This document shows, piece by piece, positions 30,829 to 38,556 of a stretch of DNA of 41,777 bases. The notes beneath the pieces are model-generated. The model had not been told where the DNA came from. It ran no database searches and saw only the letters and a program-made list of their open reading frames with translations. The stretch is from assembly GCA_035294305.1 (NCBI GenBank), contig DATGLD010000050.1:1-41777 (forward strand), read 5' to 3'. A program made the position numbers and the translations under genes. How positions within the stretch are numbered: position 1 is the stretch's first letter; every line of letters begins with the position of its first letter. Source of the DNA: DASRBN01 sp035294305. GTDB lineage: Bacteria; Chloroflexota; Ktedonobacteria; Ktedonobacterales; Ktedonobacteraceae.

Positions 30829-31518
30829 TTAATCATCGGCCAAAAAACGATAACCAATCTTTGGCTCATTACGGATGAAGCGGCGATTAGCCGGGGTCTC
30901 GACTTTTTTACGCAAGCGATTAATATAGGTGTGGACGCTCTGAAGCTCAGAGTCTACATCATATCCCCAGACCTCGGAAAGCAGAATATCATACGTGACG
31001 ATTCTTCCCCTATTCCTTGCCAATACTGAAAGCAATTCGTATTCTGTATAGGTCAGATCAATTTCCTGCCCATTGACCTTCACACATCTTCGTTCGAAGT
31101 CAATGCTCAGCGGGCCTATGATAAAGTTCTGGCGCTCTGTTCTTGTTTGTAAGCGGTTGCTGTGGCGTAATTGCACCTTGATACGTGCCAGCACTTCAAC
31201 CATATCAAATGGTTTAGGTATATAATCATCGGCGCCCAGATTAAGCGCCTGTACAATACTCTCAACGTCATGTACCACTGAGATAATAATGATGGGCAAG
31301 GAAGGGTATTCGGCTCGTATCGCTTTACAAATCTCCAATCCATCTATATCGGGTAATCGTAGATCGAGTAATATCAGATCAACGAGTTGCTGATCGAGCA
31401 TTTCTAATGCCTCTCTCCCTCGACTGGCCGTATAGACTTCGTAGCCACCACGTTCCAGGCCGCGTTTCAGTTGTAGGAGTGTCGGATTTTTATCGTCAAC
31501 GACCAATATTTTTTTCAT
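30829..31518 (-). CDS. OmpR/PhoB-type response regulator, KdpE-like
   Basis: Receiver domain (1-118) with Asp8/Asp9, phospho-acceptor Asp52 (LILLDLRLPD), Ser80 and Lys102 (YIPKPF). A winged-helix C-terminal domain follows (CVKVNGQEIDLTYTEYELLS, DVDSELQSVHTYINRLRKKV, IGYRFL). All key residues are present, so it should be functional. Its partner kinase, just upstream on the same strand, is broken; phosphorylation must come from another kinase, from small phosphodonors, or not at all. AGGAGCGAGAGC precedes ATG 31518. Confidence 0.95.
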   Translation of the reverse strand: MKKILVVDDKNPTLLQLKRGLERGGYEVYTASRGREALEMLDQQLVDLILLDLRLPDIDGLEICKAIRAEYPSLPIIIISVVHDVESIVQALNLGADDYIPKPFDMVEVLARIKVQLRHSNRLQTRTERQNFIIGPLSIDFERRCVKVNGQEIDLTYTEYELLSVLARNRGRIVTYDILLSEVWGYDVDSELQSVHTYINRLRKKVETPANRRFIRNEPKIGYRFLADD

Positions 31519-31684
31519 ATGCTCTCGCTCCTACCTGTCTCAGTGGCAGGGTGAACTGAAAAACAGCACCACCGTCATCGCGATTTTGTACCCAGATCTG
31601 CCCGCCATGCGCTGCTACAAATCCCTTGCAAACCGCCAGACCCAGGCCTGTCCCTTGAGTCGTGGGTGCCCTTGCTTCGCTCTC
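31496..31684 (-). pseudogene. Remnant of a histidine kinase ATPase domain (G2 box)
   Basis: In a frame shifted relative to the upstream sensor gene, the minus strand reads ESEARAPTTQGTGLGLAVCK followed by GFVAAHGGQIWVQNRDDGGA and VFQFTLPLRQ. GTGLGLAV is the G2 box of HATPase_c and the rest is the usual end of a kinase. It runs to TGA at 31498-31496, overlapping the response regulator start, as in intact kinase-regulator pairs. The HisKA, N box and G1 box are absent. Confidence 0.85.
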
Positions 31685-31686
31685 AT

Positions 31687-32745
31687 CTATTTTCTGCTAG
31701 ATAGCTCCTGGCGAAGGCTTTCCTCTTGCATCAAAGCGCGTTCAATCAACGCCTCTTTAATTAAAGACACCGCATAGTCTTTCAGTTTTGCGAAGAGTTC
31801 CGCGTGTACATCCGATGCGCTCTGTTCTGTTTCCAGGGCACGCTTAATTGTCATAAGCCGGGGATGAGCGTTATCCTCTACAAGTAGTCGTAGTACCCCA
31901 AGCACCTTTTTGCCTGAGAGAAGCGGAACCAGGCAGCTATAGCCCTGGGCTACCTGCGAATTTGTCGTGCTGCTTGCGACAACTCTACGCAGGTAACTTC
32001 CCTTGGCCCGTGAAATGAGGGGAATATTTGGCAGCTTCACCGATTTTCCCTGTTGCATAACCCATGCAACGCTCCCCTCCTCATCAGGTGTGAGTTCCGT
32101 TAAGGTATTTGCCTGCGACGGTAATCGCTGCATTGCAAGCCTTCCGTTATGATCTGGCACAAGAATGACGCAGCTCCTTACGCCACAGAAAGAGAATGCC
32201 TCCTCAATGGCCAGTGAAATAAGGCCAAGTTGATACTTTAAGTCCTTTTCATCTCTTGTAGCCTGCACAACGTTGTAAAAGATGCCTGCTTCATAATCGT
32301 GGCGAGTAACCTCTTCTGCCTGCTGGTGTAAACGCTGTTTAAACAGAATGCTCTCTTCATGTTCCTGCCGCCTTATCTCCTGCATCTTGGAATACAGAAA
32401 TCCTAGTATAATAGCGAATAACAGGAAAATGAAGAGGGCCAATGCATCATCAAAGTGATCGATTGTAAAAGAAAAAACTGGCTGGATCAGGAAGAAGTCA
32501 AATGCAAGGCAGGCAGCGAATGCCGCAAAAACGGCAATCCAGAAGCCACGTTGATGTACCAACCAGAGTACAATAAACAAATAGACAAAAAGTACCGTGG
32601 AGATATACGTGTGAAGACGCAGTCCGTAGATGATAAGAGTCACCAGGACGACTGCTATGATTGCAAGTCCAACGTCGATAAGCGCTCGTTTCCAGCGAAT
32701 ATCTTGCTTCGCTTGTGACATTGATCGATGTTGGGTTTGCTCCAT
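31687..32745 (-). CDS. DUF4118-GAF sensor part of a truncated histidine kinase
   Basis: The 352-residue product has four membrane spans at about 22-40, 45-63, 67-86 and 98-118 (KdpD-like DUF4118 module) and a GAF-like domain at about 150-310. It ends EESLRQELSSRK and a TAG, exactly where a HisKA domain normally begins. The ATPase remnant starts three bases further on in another frame, so about 190 residues of kinase core were deleted. ATG 32745 has AGGAG eight bases upstream. The longer frame back to 32820 is rejected because its TTG is the -35 box. A stable sensor-only protein could still be made. Confidence 0.85.
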   Translation of the reverse strand: MEQTQHRSMSQAKQDIRWKRALIDVGLAIIAVVLVTLIIYGLRLHTYISTVLFVYLFIVLWLVHQRGFWIAVFAAFAACLAFDFFLIQPVFSFTIDHFDDALALFIFLLFAIILGFLYSKMQEIRRQEHEESILFKQRLHQQAEEVTRHDYEAGIFYNVVQATRDEKDLKYQLGLISLAIEEAFSFCGVRSCVILVPDHNGRLAMQRLPSQANTLTELTPDEEGSVAWVMQQGKSVKLPNIPLISRAKGSYLRRVVASSTTNSQVAQGYSCLVPLLSGKKVLGVLRLLVEDNAHPRLMTIKRALETEQSASDVHAELFAKLKDYAVSLIKEALIERALMQEESLRQELSSRK

Positions 32746-32790
32746 AGCCGTTTCTCCTGTGCTCTCCAGCGCTACAGAAAACTTGCAACA

Positions 32791-32820
32791 ATAATATACT
32801 ATAAGAGGCTCTACTGTCAA
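32791..32820 (-). promoter_or_regulatory. Promoter of the sensor / response regulator operon
   Basis: On the minus strand a consensus TTGACA (32820-32815) is followed by TATATT (32798-32793, spacer 16) or TATTAT (32796-32791, spacer 18). Transcription would start near 32785 and give a leader of about 40 nt. Confidence 0.7.
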
Positions 32821-32852
32821 TAGAAGGGCTTGTGCTGTTCTTCTATTTCTTG

Positions 32853-33917
32853 CTAATTCTGCAAATATTGATAAATGTCACGAAACTGCCTGCGAGCGCT
32901 GCTTATATACGTACTCACGCTCGTTTCCCCTATTCCCACTATCCTGGCTATCTCGTGGTGCGGAAAGCCATCGACCCCCAGCAGCAAGCATTGCCGTAAT
33001 TTAGGCGAGAGTTCATCTAAGGTCAGGTTCACCAGTTCTGCCTCTGCTATCCTGTCCTCAAGCCCGGCTGCGTTCTGCACAGGACGCTCAGGTCGGCGCA
33101 GGAAGCCGGGTACGGCTACCGTTCCACCAATGTCACGCCTGGCGAAGAGCCAGATAGCCGCTCCGCTCAATACGATACTCAGGCCCACCATAACCAGCAA
33201 AGCGCCGGCATTGGTGCTGTAACTCGGCACCAGGGGCTTGCTTAAATTGTAATAGTAGACCGGGGAGAGATGCGACAACCAGTCGGTATTGGGATAGACG
33301 CGGTGCACCATATCCAGTACGATAAAGATCACCAGCAATCCGCCTGTCCATCCTGCTGCTGTGCCGCGCTCCTGAGTGAACTGGGAGAGCAACAGGGCAA
33401 GCGACCCGAAGACGCCGCAGATCAGCGCCACATTCAGGCCAAAGATCAGCGCCCCACCGAAGCCAAAGTTCGCGCCAACACGCTGGCCGCTCAGGAAAGT
33501 CAGCAAGGCGATCAGCAGGCCGATGCCCAGCAGAGCAGCCCAGACTGCCGCCAGCTTTTCTAGCGCGACACGCGCGCGCCCACGTGGCAGCGTGAGCAGA
33601 GCATCCAGGGAGCCACGTTCCTCCTCGCCGCGCAAGATGCGACTGCATGCCAGCAGCGGCCAGATGGCAATGATCAAGATGGTGAAGCCATATTTCCAGG
33701 TGACATAGCCGCCTGGAGTGTCGATGGCAACCGGCTGGGCCAGCCAGCTGAACGAACCGGCCAGGCTGACGAGCGAGGCACGCGCCTGAGGCGTCGCTAC
33801 CAGCGAAGGGACGGTGGACATAACGGCATAGACCAGCAGACCCATGCCCAGGCCCCAACCCAGGATGGCAATACGGAAATCGCGCAGGGTTTTGAGAAAG
33901 ATGCTTTTAAACCACAT
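32853..33917 (-). CDS. ABC-2 permease fused to a sigma region 4-like HTH
   Basis: Residues 1-265 are the first half of an ABC-2 exporter permease: FLKTLRDFRIAILGWGLGMG, six membrane spans, and the cytoplasmic ILRGEEERGSLDALLTLPRG. After ARRDIGGTVAVPGFLRRPER the frame continues, without a stop, into residues 290-354: LVNLTLDELSPKLRQCLLLG, FPHHEIARIVGIGETSVSTY, ISSARRQFRDIYQYL. That is the layout of ECF sigma factor region 4 (helix-turn-helix). The second permease half, normally expected here, is missing. Either a deletion fused two genes or this is a membrane-tethered DNA-binding protein. Its start overlaps the upstream ATPase gene by 11 bases. Confidence 0.85.
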   Translation of the reverse strand: MWFKSIFLKTLRDFRIAILGWGLGMGLLVYAVMSTVPSLVATPQARASLVSLAGSFSWLAQPVAIDTPGGYVTWKYGFTILIIAIWPLLACSRILRGEEERGSLDALLTLPRGRARVALEKLAAVWAALLGIGLLIALLTFLSGQRVGANFGFGGALIFGLNVALICGVFGSLALLLSQFTQERGTAAGWTGGLLVIFIVLDMVHRVYPNTDWLSHLSPVYYYNLSKPLVPSYSTNAGALLVMVGLSIVLSGAAIWLFARRDIGGTVAVPGFLRRPERPVQNAAGLEDRIAEAELVNLTLDELSPKLRQCLLLGVDGFPHHEIARIVGIGETSVSTYISSARRQFRDIYQYLQN

Positions 33918-34833
33918 GGTCGGCCTCCTTCACGGCCACGCCATCGCCCTCGTAATAGCGCAGGAAGATATCTTCCAGGCTCGGCTCGTGGCTGCTCAGG
34001 GTAAGGACGGGGTATTGCGCTGCTGCCTTGATGACCGCGTCGGCTCCGCCTTGCATCACCAGGCGCAGCGTATGCCCACCGGGAAGCGGCTCCACCTGCA
34101 TCACGCCATCCAGCGTCTCGAACGCCTCGGCAGGAACCGCATTGGCGAATGTGATCCTGATCTCGTAGCGCTTGATGTCCTTGAGTTCGGCCACGCCACC
34201 GGTACGCACCAGTCGCCCCTCACGAATGATGCCCACGCGGGTGCAGGTCTGTTCGACCTCGCTCAAGATGTGCGAGGACAGGAAGACGGTGCGCCCGTCG
34301 TCGCGTACTTCTTTCACCATATGGTCGAACTCCTGCTGGTTGAGTGGGTCCAGGCCATTAGTCGGCTCGTCCAGGATCAACAGTTGCGGGCGGTGCATGA
34401 AGGCTTGAATCAGCACGACCTTGCGCTTATTGCCGCTGGAATAATGGCGAAACTTGCGGCTGGGGTCCAGGTCCAGGCGCTGGATCAGTTGCTTGAGGTA
34501 GGCCTGATCGACTCCCCCGCGCAGGTGCCCGAAGTATTCCAGTATCTGCCCGCCCGTCAGATTGGGGTCGAGCGAGGGTTCGCCGGGCGCATAGCCGAAC
34601 AGCCGCTTGATTGCTACTGATTGTTCCCAGACATCCATTCCCGCTATACGCGCTTTGCCAGCATCGGCGCGCAGCAGCGCCATCAGCACGCGAATGGTGG
34701 TTGTTTTGCCCGCGCCGTTGGGACCCAGAAAGCCAAACACTTCGCCAGCTTCCACCTGGAAGGATACGTCGATAATGCCACGCTTGCTGCCGTAGTGCTT
34801 GGTCAGTCCCTCTACTTCGATAATTGCTGTCAT
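33907..34833 (-). CDS. ABC exporter ATP-binding protein
   Basis: ATPase of a drug or antibiotic-type ABC-2 exporter, 308 residues. Walker A is GPNGAGKTT (37-45), Walker B LLILDEPTNG, with H-loop LSSHIL. The signature reads HYSSGNKRKV instead of LSGGQ, a variant common among NatA/CcmA-type exporters. A C-terminal domain of about 90 residues follows. An in-frame codon at 34893 exists, but MTAIIEVEGLTKHYG from ATG 34833 is the normal N-terminus and AGAGG lies before it. It pairs with the fused permease downstream. Confidence 0.94.
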   Translation of the reverse strand: MTAIIEVEGLTKHYGSKRGIIDVSFQVEAGEVFGFLGPNGAGKTTTIRVLMALLRADAGKARIAGMDVWEQSVAIKRLFGYAPGEPSLDPNLTGGQILEYFGHLRGGVDQAYLKQLIQRLDLDPSRKFRHYSSGNKRKVVLIQAFMHRPQLLILDEPTNGLDPLNQQEFDHMVKEVRDDGRTVFLSSHILSEVEQTCTRVGIIREGRLVRTGGVAELKDIKRYEIRITFANAVPAEAFETLDGVMQVEPLPGGHTLRLVMQGGADAVIKAAAQYPVLTLSSHEPSLEDIFLRYYEGDGVAVKEADHVV

Positions 34834-34929
34834 GCCTCTGCCCTCTTTCTCTTTTTTGAGGTTACAAAGCTTGTTCTTAAGTTGGTTTTCCATCTGTTAA
34901 GACGGAGTGCAGGTGCCTGATATAAACCC

Positions 34930-34968
34930 TTTTGCCTCTCTTTTTTGCTGTAGGAGTTCGAGGCAAAA
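34930..34968. repeat. Inverted repeat after the TetR fragment
   Basis: TTTTGCCTC (34930-34938) and GAGGCAAAA (34960-34968) are separated by 21 bases. It may end transcription of the TetR remnant on the minus strand. The 162-bp spacer (34834-34995) otherwise shows nothing definite. Confidence 0.4.
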
Positions 34969-34995
34969 CCATTTGCCCGCCTTTCCGCTATCGCA

Positions 34996-35436
34996 TCATT
35001 CCAGGAGTTCCTGCCAGTGCAAAAAGTCTTCCCGCCAGGCCTGCACCAGGTAGCCTGGCTTCATTCCTAGCAGGCGCTCCATCGCGTCAGCTGTTGCCTC
35101 GCCAAGACGAACCATCTGAGAAAAGCTGAAATGTTTATTCTCCTGCGCAAGTAGGATCGCAGCGATGGCGTATCCAAGATATTCAAGCAGAGCGATGATC
35201 ATTCTGGCCGCCTGGTCAGGATAGGGAGTGTTGAAAACGCCCTCTTCAATGCCCTCTTCAATGATCTGCGTGAGCAAGGGAGCAAGCCATTTGATTCTAG
35301 TAACATAGAGCCGATTGCGAAAGAGAGCGTTCTCGTCCGCATACCAGACGCGCATAAACGAGAATATCAGGTCTTTGTTCGCTCTTTTGTATCGATCAAG
35401 AACATCAAAGAAGCGGACAAGTTTATCCTGATAAGC
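34996..35436 (-). pseudogene. TetR-type regulator lacking its DNA-binding domain
   Basis: The minus strand reads AYQDKLVRFFDVLDRYKRAN KD-type helices, then FMRVWYADENALFRNRLYVT and WLAPLLTQIIEEGIEEGVFN, ending GYLVQAWREDFLHWQELLE. IxEGIEEGxF followed by the LLEYLGY helix is typical of a TetR ligand-binding domain. The frame upstream is closed by TGA at 35439-35437 and no HTH is found before the next gene. The first in-frame ATG is 35355. So the regulator of the adjacent ABC exporter has probably lost its N-terminal third. Confidence 0.75.
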
Positions 35437-35514
35437 TCAACTGTCAAGCCCTGGAAAATATGATAGAGTAATCATCAGAGGAAATACCGAAACAGCATTC
35501 TGAAGGAGAGCAAC

Positions 35515-36354
35515 ATGACCGGTACTGGCGAAACACAGGCTCAGTCCCATACGATTGATTTACCCGCTGGTCGCTTTCATTATCTTAGCTGGGGAGCTGA
35601 ACGCACCGAACTGCCCGATATGTTGTTATTGCACGGTATTACGAGTTCCGTCCTCAGTTGGGTGCGTGTTGGGCCAGCGCTGGCGGATCGCTACCGGGTC
35701 TACGCAATTGATATGCGCGGGCATGGCGATAGCACCAAGCCTCCGCGAGGAGCCTACAGCCTGCGTCATACGGCGGGTGACGCCCTGGCATTTATCGAGG
35801 CCATGAATCTGAAAAGTCCGGTGGTGATTGGGCATTCCTGGGGTGGCGCGACCGCGATGGTGCTTGCGAGCGGCGCGTGGTCGCAAAAGCCAGTACCCGA
35901 TCTTGCGCGAGTAATCCTTGAGGACCCTGCGCACAATATTGGCGGTGGCAATGCTGAAGAACGCGCTGCTTTCTATACAAAGGATATTGGCCGTCCGCCG
36001 GCTGAACTGCGGCCCGAAATCACGGCCAGCAGCCCTGGCTGGACAGAAGCCGATATCGAGGGCAAGATCGACGCGCTGCAAAAAGTGACCCGCGAGGCGG
36101 TGATAAGCGTCTTTGCCGACGCAGGTGAACAAGGCGAAATCCTGCCATTGCTCGCCGAAATTAAAGCGTCCACATTGTTGATCCGCGCCGATGCCGCTCT
36201 TGGTACGCTGCTCGATGATGCTGCCTGGGAGCAGGCAAAGCGATATTTACCCGCCCATAGTAAGGCTATCGAGATTCATGGCGCGACCCACAATGTTCAT
36301 CGCAGCAAATTTGAGGAGTTCATGCAGGCGGTCAACGATTTTCTAGCTCAGTAG
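35515..36354 (+). CDS. Alpha/beta hydrolase
   Basis: A 279-residue cytosolic hydrolase of the general alpha/beta fold. Oxyanion region LLLHGITSSVLSW, DMRGHGDSTKP, nucleophile Ser108 in VIGHSWGGATAMVL, acid region LLIRADAALGTLLDD and His in ATHNVHRSKFEEF. No signal peptide. Substrate cannot be told; esterase, lactonase and C-C hydrolases share this pattern. AAGGAG precedes ATG 35515. Its last 12 bases overlap the end of the convergent nitronate monooxygenase-like gene. Confidence 0.9.
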   Translation: MTGTGETQAQSHTIDLPAGRFHYLSWGAERTELPDMLLLHGITSSVLSWVRVGPALADRYRVYAIDMRGHGDSTKPPRGAYSLRHTAGDALAFIEAMNLKSPVVIGHSWGGATAMVLASGAWSQKPVPDLARVILEDPAHNIGGGNAEERAAFYTKDIGRPPAELRPEITASSPGWTEADIEGKIDALQKVTREAVISVFADAGEQGEILPLLAEIKASTLLIRADAALGTLLDDAAWEQAKRYLPAHSKAIEIHGATHNVHRSKFEEFMQAVNDFLAQ

Positions 36355-37314
36355 CCTATCAAGACGTTCTCGCAGCAAGCCTTCCGCGCCATCGCCCAGG
36401 TATTGGATAACTTCTCTGGCTGGTTGCTGCCGGGTTACCAGTCCCACAGCTTCGCCTGCGTAGATATAGGCGAGATCATAGTCTTTGTTTGCAATCGCCT
36501 CCTTGAGCTGTTGACGTGCTTCACTAGCTTGTGGAAGCGCGTCGATTTGATTGTGCCACTGATCAGTAAAGCGATTGCGCAAGGCCCGGCCAGGATACTG
36601 CGAGGGCCAGGACAATCCTTGCGCTACATCGAAGGCACGGGTGAGAATGGTATCTGTTTCCTGGGCCCGTTCGATCCGTGCGCGAGCCTGTTCAGTGTTC
36701 TCGCATTCAGGTGAGGCCAGCAGGGCAGTGCCGACCCAGACTCCTTCAGCACCTGCAGCAAGGGCCGCCGCCACGCCTCGGGGAGACGCAATGCCGCCCG
36801 CCACGAGTACAGGCAATCGCACTGAATCAAGAACGATTTGCAGCAAAGGTAGCGTACTCACCTGTCCTGTGACATGTCCTCCAGCCTCCATTCCCTGGGT
36901 GACGATGAGGTCAACTCCGTCTCGTTCTGCCTGGATGGCTTCAGCTCTTGTATTGATTTGTGTGGCAAGCAAGATTCCACGCTCATGCAGCCGCTTCACA
37001 TAAGGAGCAGGGGAACCGAACGAAATGGAGATGAGAAAAGGCCTCGCCTCTATCGCGGCCTCCAGGAGATCGGGGCGCTTTTCGATGGCCCAGCAATGCA
37101 TGCCAATGCCAAAACGCATCTCATCGGTTCCGCGAGCGATGGCTGCCTCTTGCGTCAGAAATTCGACCGACTCTGTGCTGCCTATGCCGATCATGCCGAG
37201 TCCTCCGGCTTCTGAAACCGCCCTTGCCAACCGTCCTCGTCCTACATATGCCATTGGTGCGCCGATAATAGGATAGCGCAGGTGCCAGGATGTAGTGAGA
37301 TAGGTGTGAAGCAT
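36343..37314 (-). CDS. Nitronate monooxygenase-like flavoprotein
   Basis: FMN-dependent TIM-barrel protein of the 2-nitropropane dioxygenase / nitronate monooxygenase family, 323 residues. Features: YPIIGAPMAYVGRGRLARAV, SEAGGLGMIGIGS, DLIVTQGMEAGGHVTGQVST, PVLVAGGIASPRGVAAALAA and GAEGVWVGTALLASPE. These form the FMN phosphate and flavin-binding loops. Members oxidise nitronates such as propionate 3-nitronate or act as enoyl reductases; the exact substrate is unclear. Followed by a convergent gene. Confidence 0.9.
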   Translation of the reverse strand: MLHTYLTTSWHLRYPIIGAPMAYVGRGRLARAVSEAGGLGMIGIGSTESVEFLTQEAAIARGTDEMRFGIGMHCWAIEKRPDLLEAAIEARPFLISISFGSPAPYVKRLHERGILLATQINTRAEAIQAERDGVDLIVTQGMEAGGHVTGQVSTLPLLQIVLDSVRLPVLVAGGIASPRGVAAALAAGAEGVWVGTALLASPECENTEQARARIERAQETDTILTRAFDVAQGLSWPSQYPGRALRNRFTDQWHNQIDALPQASEARQQLKEAIANKDYDLAYIYAGEAVGLVTRQQPAREVIQYLGDGAEGLLRERLDRLLS

Positions 37315-37394
37315 GTTAGCTCTCTTTCTTCCTGCTAAAAGGTCATGACAGGCTACGTTGCTTATTCGTTCAGCATCGATTATGAACTACCGGG

Positions 37395-37403
37395 ATTATA
37401 GCA
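37395..37403 (-). promoter_or_regulatory. Extended -10 promoter before the nitronate monooxygenase gene
   Basis: On the minus strand TGCTATAAT (37403-37395) is an extended -10 box; no good -35 hexamer is visible. It gives a leader of about 75 nt. The 182-bp spacer (37315-37496) holds nothing else that I recognise. Confidence 0.5.
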
Positions 37404-37496
37404 TGCTGTTTCTTATAAGCAGAGAGCCAATACACAAAAATATGGCTCCGCGCAATCAGCAAATGTGCGAAGTCATTCACACAGGGTTGCAGGCAA

Positions 37497-38435
37497 TCAT
37501 CCCGCAATGTGCAGGATGATGCGCCCACGACCATGACCGCGCTGGCTCAGTTCCTGGGCTTTTCCGGCTTCGCTGAGCGAGAACACCGGTCCGACAACAG
37601 GCTTTATCTTGCCTTCATCGATAAGCTGAGCGAACGTATTCAGCAGTTCGGTGTTGACCTGCGCCGAAAATCGCGCGGCATGCACATCAATTTCGCGCAA
37701 TCGGGCCTCATCGGGTTGTCCGGCGATACTGACCAGCGTGCCGCCTCGTTTGAGCGTCGGATATGTACTGGCCAGCGCCTCGCCGCCTACGGTATCGAAA
37801 ATGAGGTCTACATCGTGGACTGCGTCTCCAACCCGCGTCTTTGTATAGTCAATCACCGTTTCTGCTCCCAGGGAACGCACGAAATCTGCATTGCCGGTAG
37901 AGGCTGTAGCGATTACATGCGCGCCTTTCCAATGTGCGAACTGAACAGCGAAGAGACCGACGCCGCCGGCTCCTCCCGTGATCAACACCCGCTGTCCAGG
38001 CTGCAGGTGGCCGTGATCGAAGAGGCCTTGCCAGGCGGTTGTCGCGCCAACAGGCACGGTAGCCGCCTCGTCAAAACTCAGCGTTTTTGGCTTCAGCGCG
38101 AGCCTATTGGCAGGAGCAATGGCGTACTCCGCGTATGATCCATTGGAACTGCGACCGAAAACCTCCTGGCCGGGCTGGAATGCGCTCACGCCGGGGCCAA
38201 CTTTTTCGACGACTCCCGCCAGGTCAGCGCCTGGAATATATGGGAAAGTTGTTTGCGAAAAGGCTTTGAAATAGCCGCTGCGGACTTTCCAATCAGCCGG
38301 GTTCACACCCGCCGCGTAGACGCGCACCAGCACTTCACCCTCCTGTGGCTCTGATACTGGGATCTCTTCCAGCTTGAGCTGGTCCGCGTCACCGTAATCA
38401 TGGACCTGTATTGCATGCATGGTTTTTGTTGACAT
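37497..38435 (-). CDS. NADPH:quinone oxidoreductase-like zinc-free MDR protein
   Basis: Medium-chain dehydrogenase/reductase, 312 residues. GroES-like domain with VRVYAAGVNPADWKVRSGYF and PYIPGADLAGVVEKVGPGVS. Rossmann domain with VLITGGAGGVGLFAVQFAHW, the AxxGxxG-type nucleotide motif. The Cys and His zinc ligands of alcohol dehydrogenases are absent (NPADW instead of a Cys). Ending GRGRIILHI is typical of quinone reductase-like members. It follows the P450 gene by 121 bp on the same strand; RBS GAAGGAG lies before ATG 38435. Confidence 0.92.
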   Translation of the reverse strand: MSTKTMHAIQVHDYGDADQLKLEEIPVSEPQEGEVLVRVYAAGVNPADWKVRSGYFKAFSQTTFPYIPGADLAGVVEKVGPGVSAFQPGQEVFGRSSNGSYAEYAIAPANRLALKPKTLSFDEAATVPVGATTAWQGLFDHGHLQPGQRVLITGGAGGVGLFAVQFAHWKGAHVIATASTGNADFVRSLGAETVIDYTKTRVGDAVHDVDLIFDTVGGEALASTYPTLKRGGTLVSIAGQPDEARLREIDVHAARFSAQVNTELLNTFAQLIDEGKIKPVVGPVFSLSEAGKAQELSQRGHGRGRIILHIAG

Positions 38436-38556
38436 AAAAGTAATACTCCTTCTTCCAGAATTTCAGTGGACACTGCGGCCCTACTGCTTGAAACACTTAC
38501 AAAATGTAAGTTATTCCAATCGAAGAAGTATCGTTACCTGTATGCCAGCTAGCCGG

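Noticed and set aside
32746..32820. Upstream start (TTG 32820) for the sensor gene
   Set aside because: The TTG belongs to a consensus -35 box, and ATG 32745 has a well-placed AGGAG.
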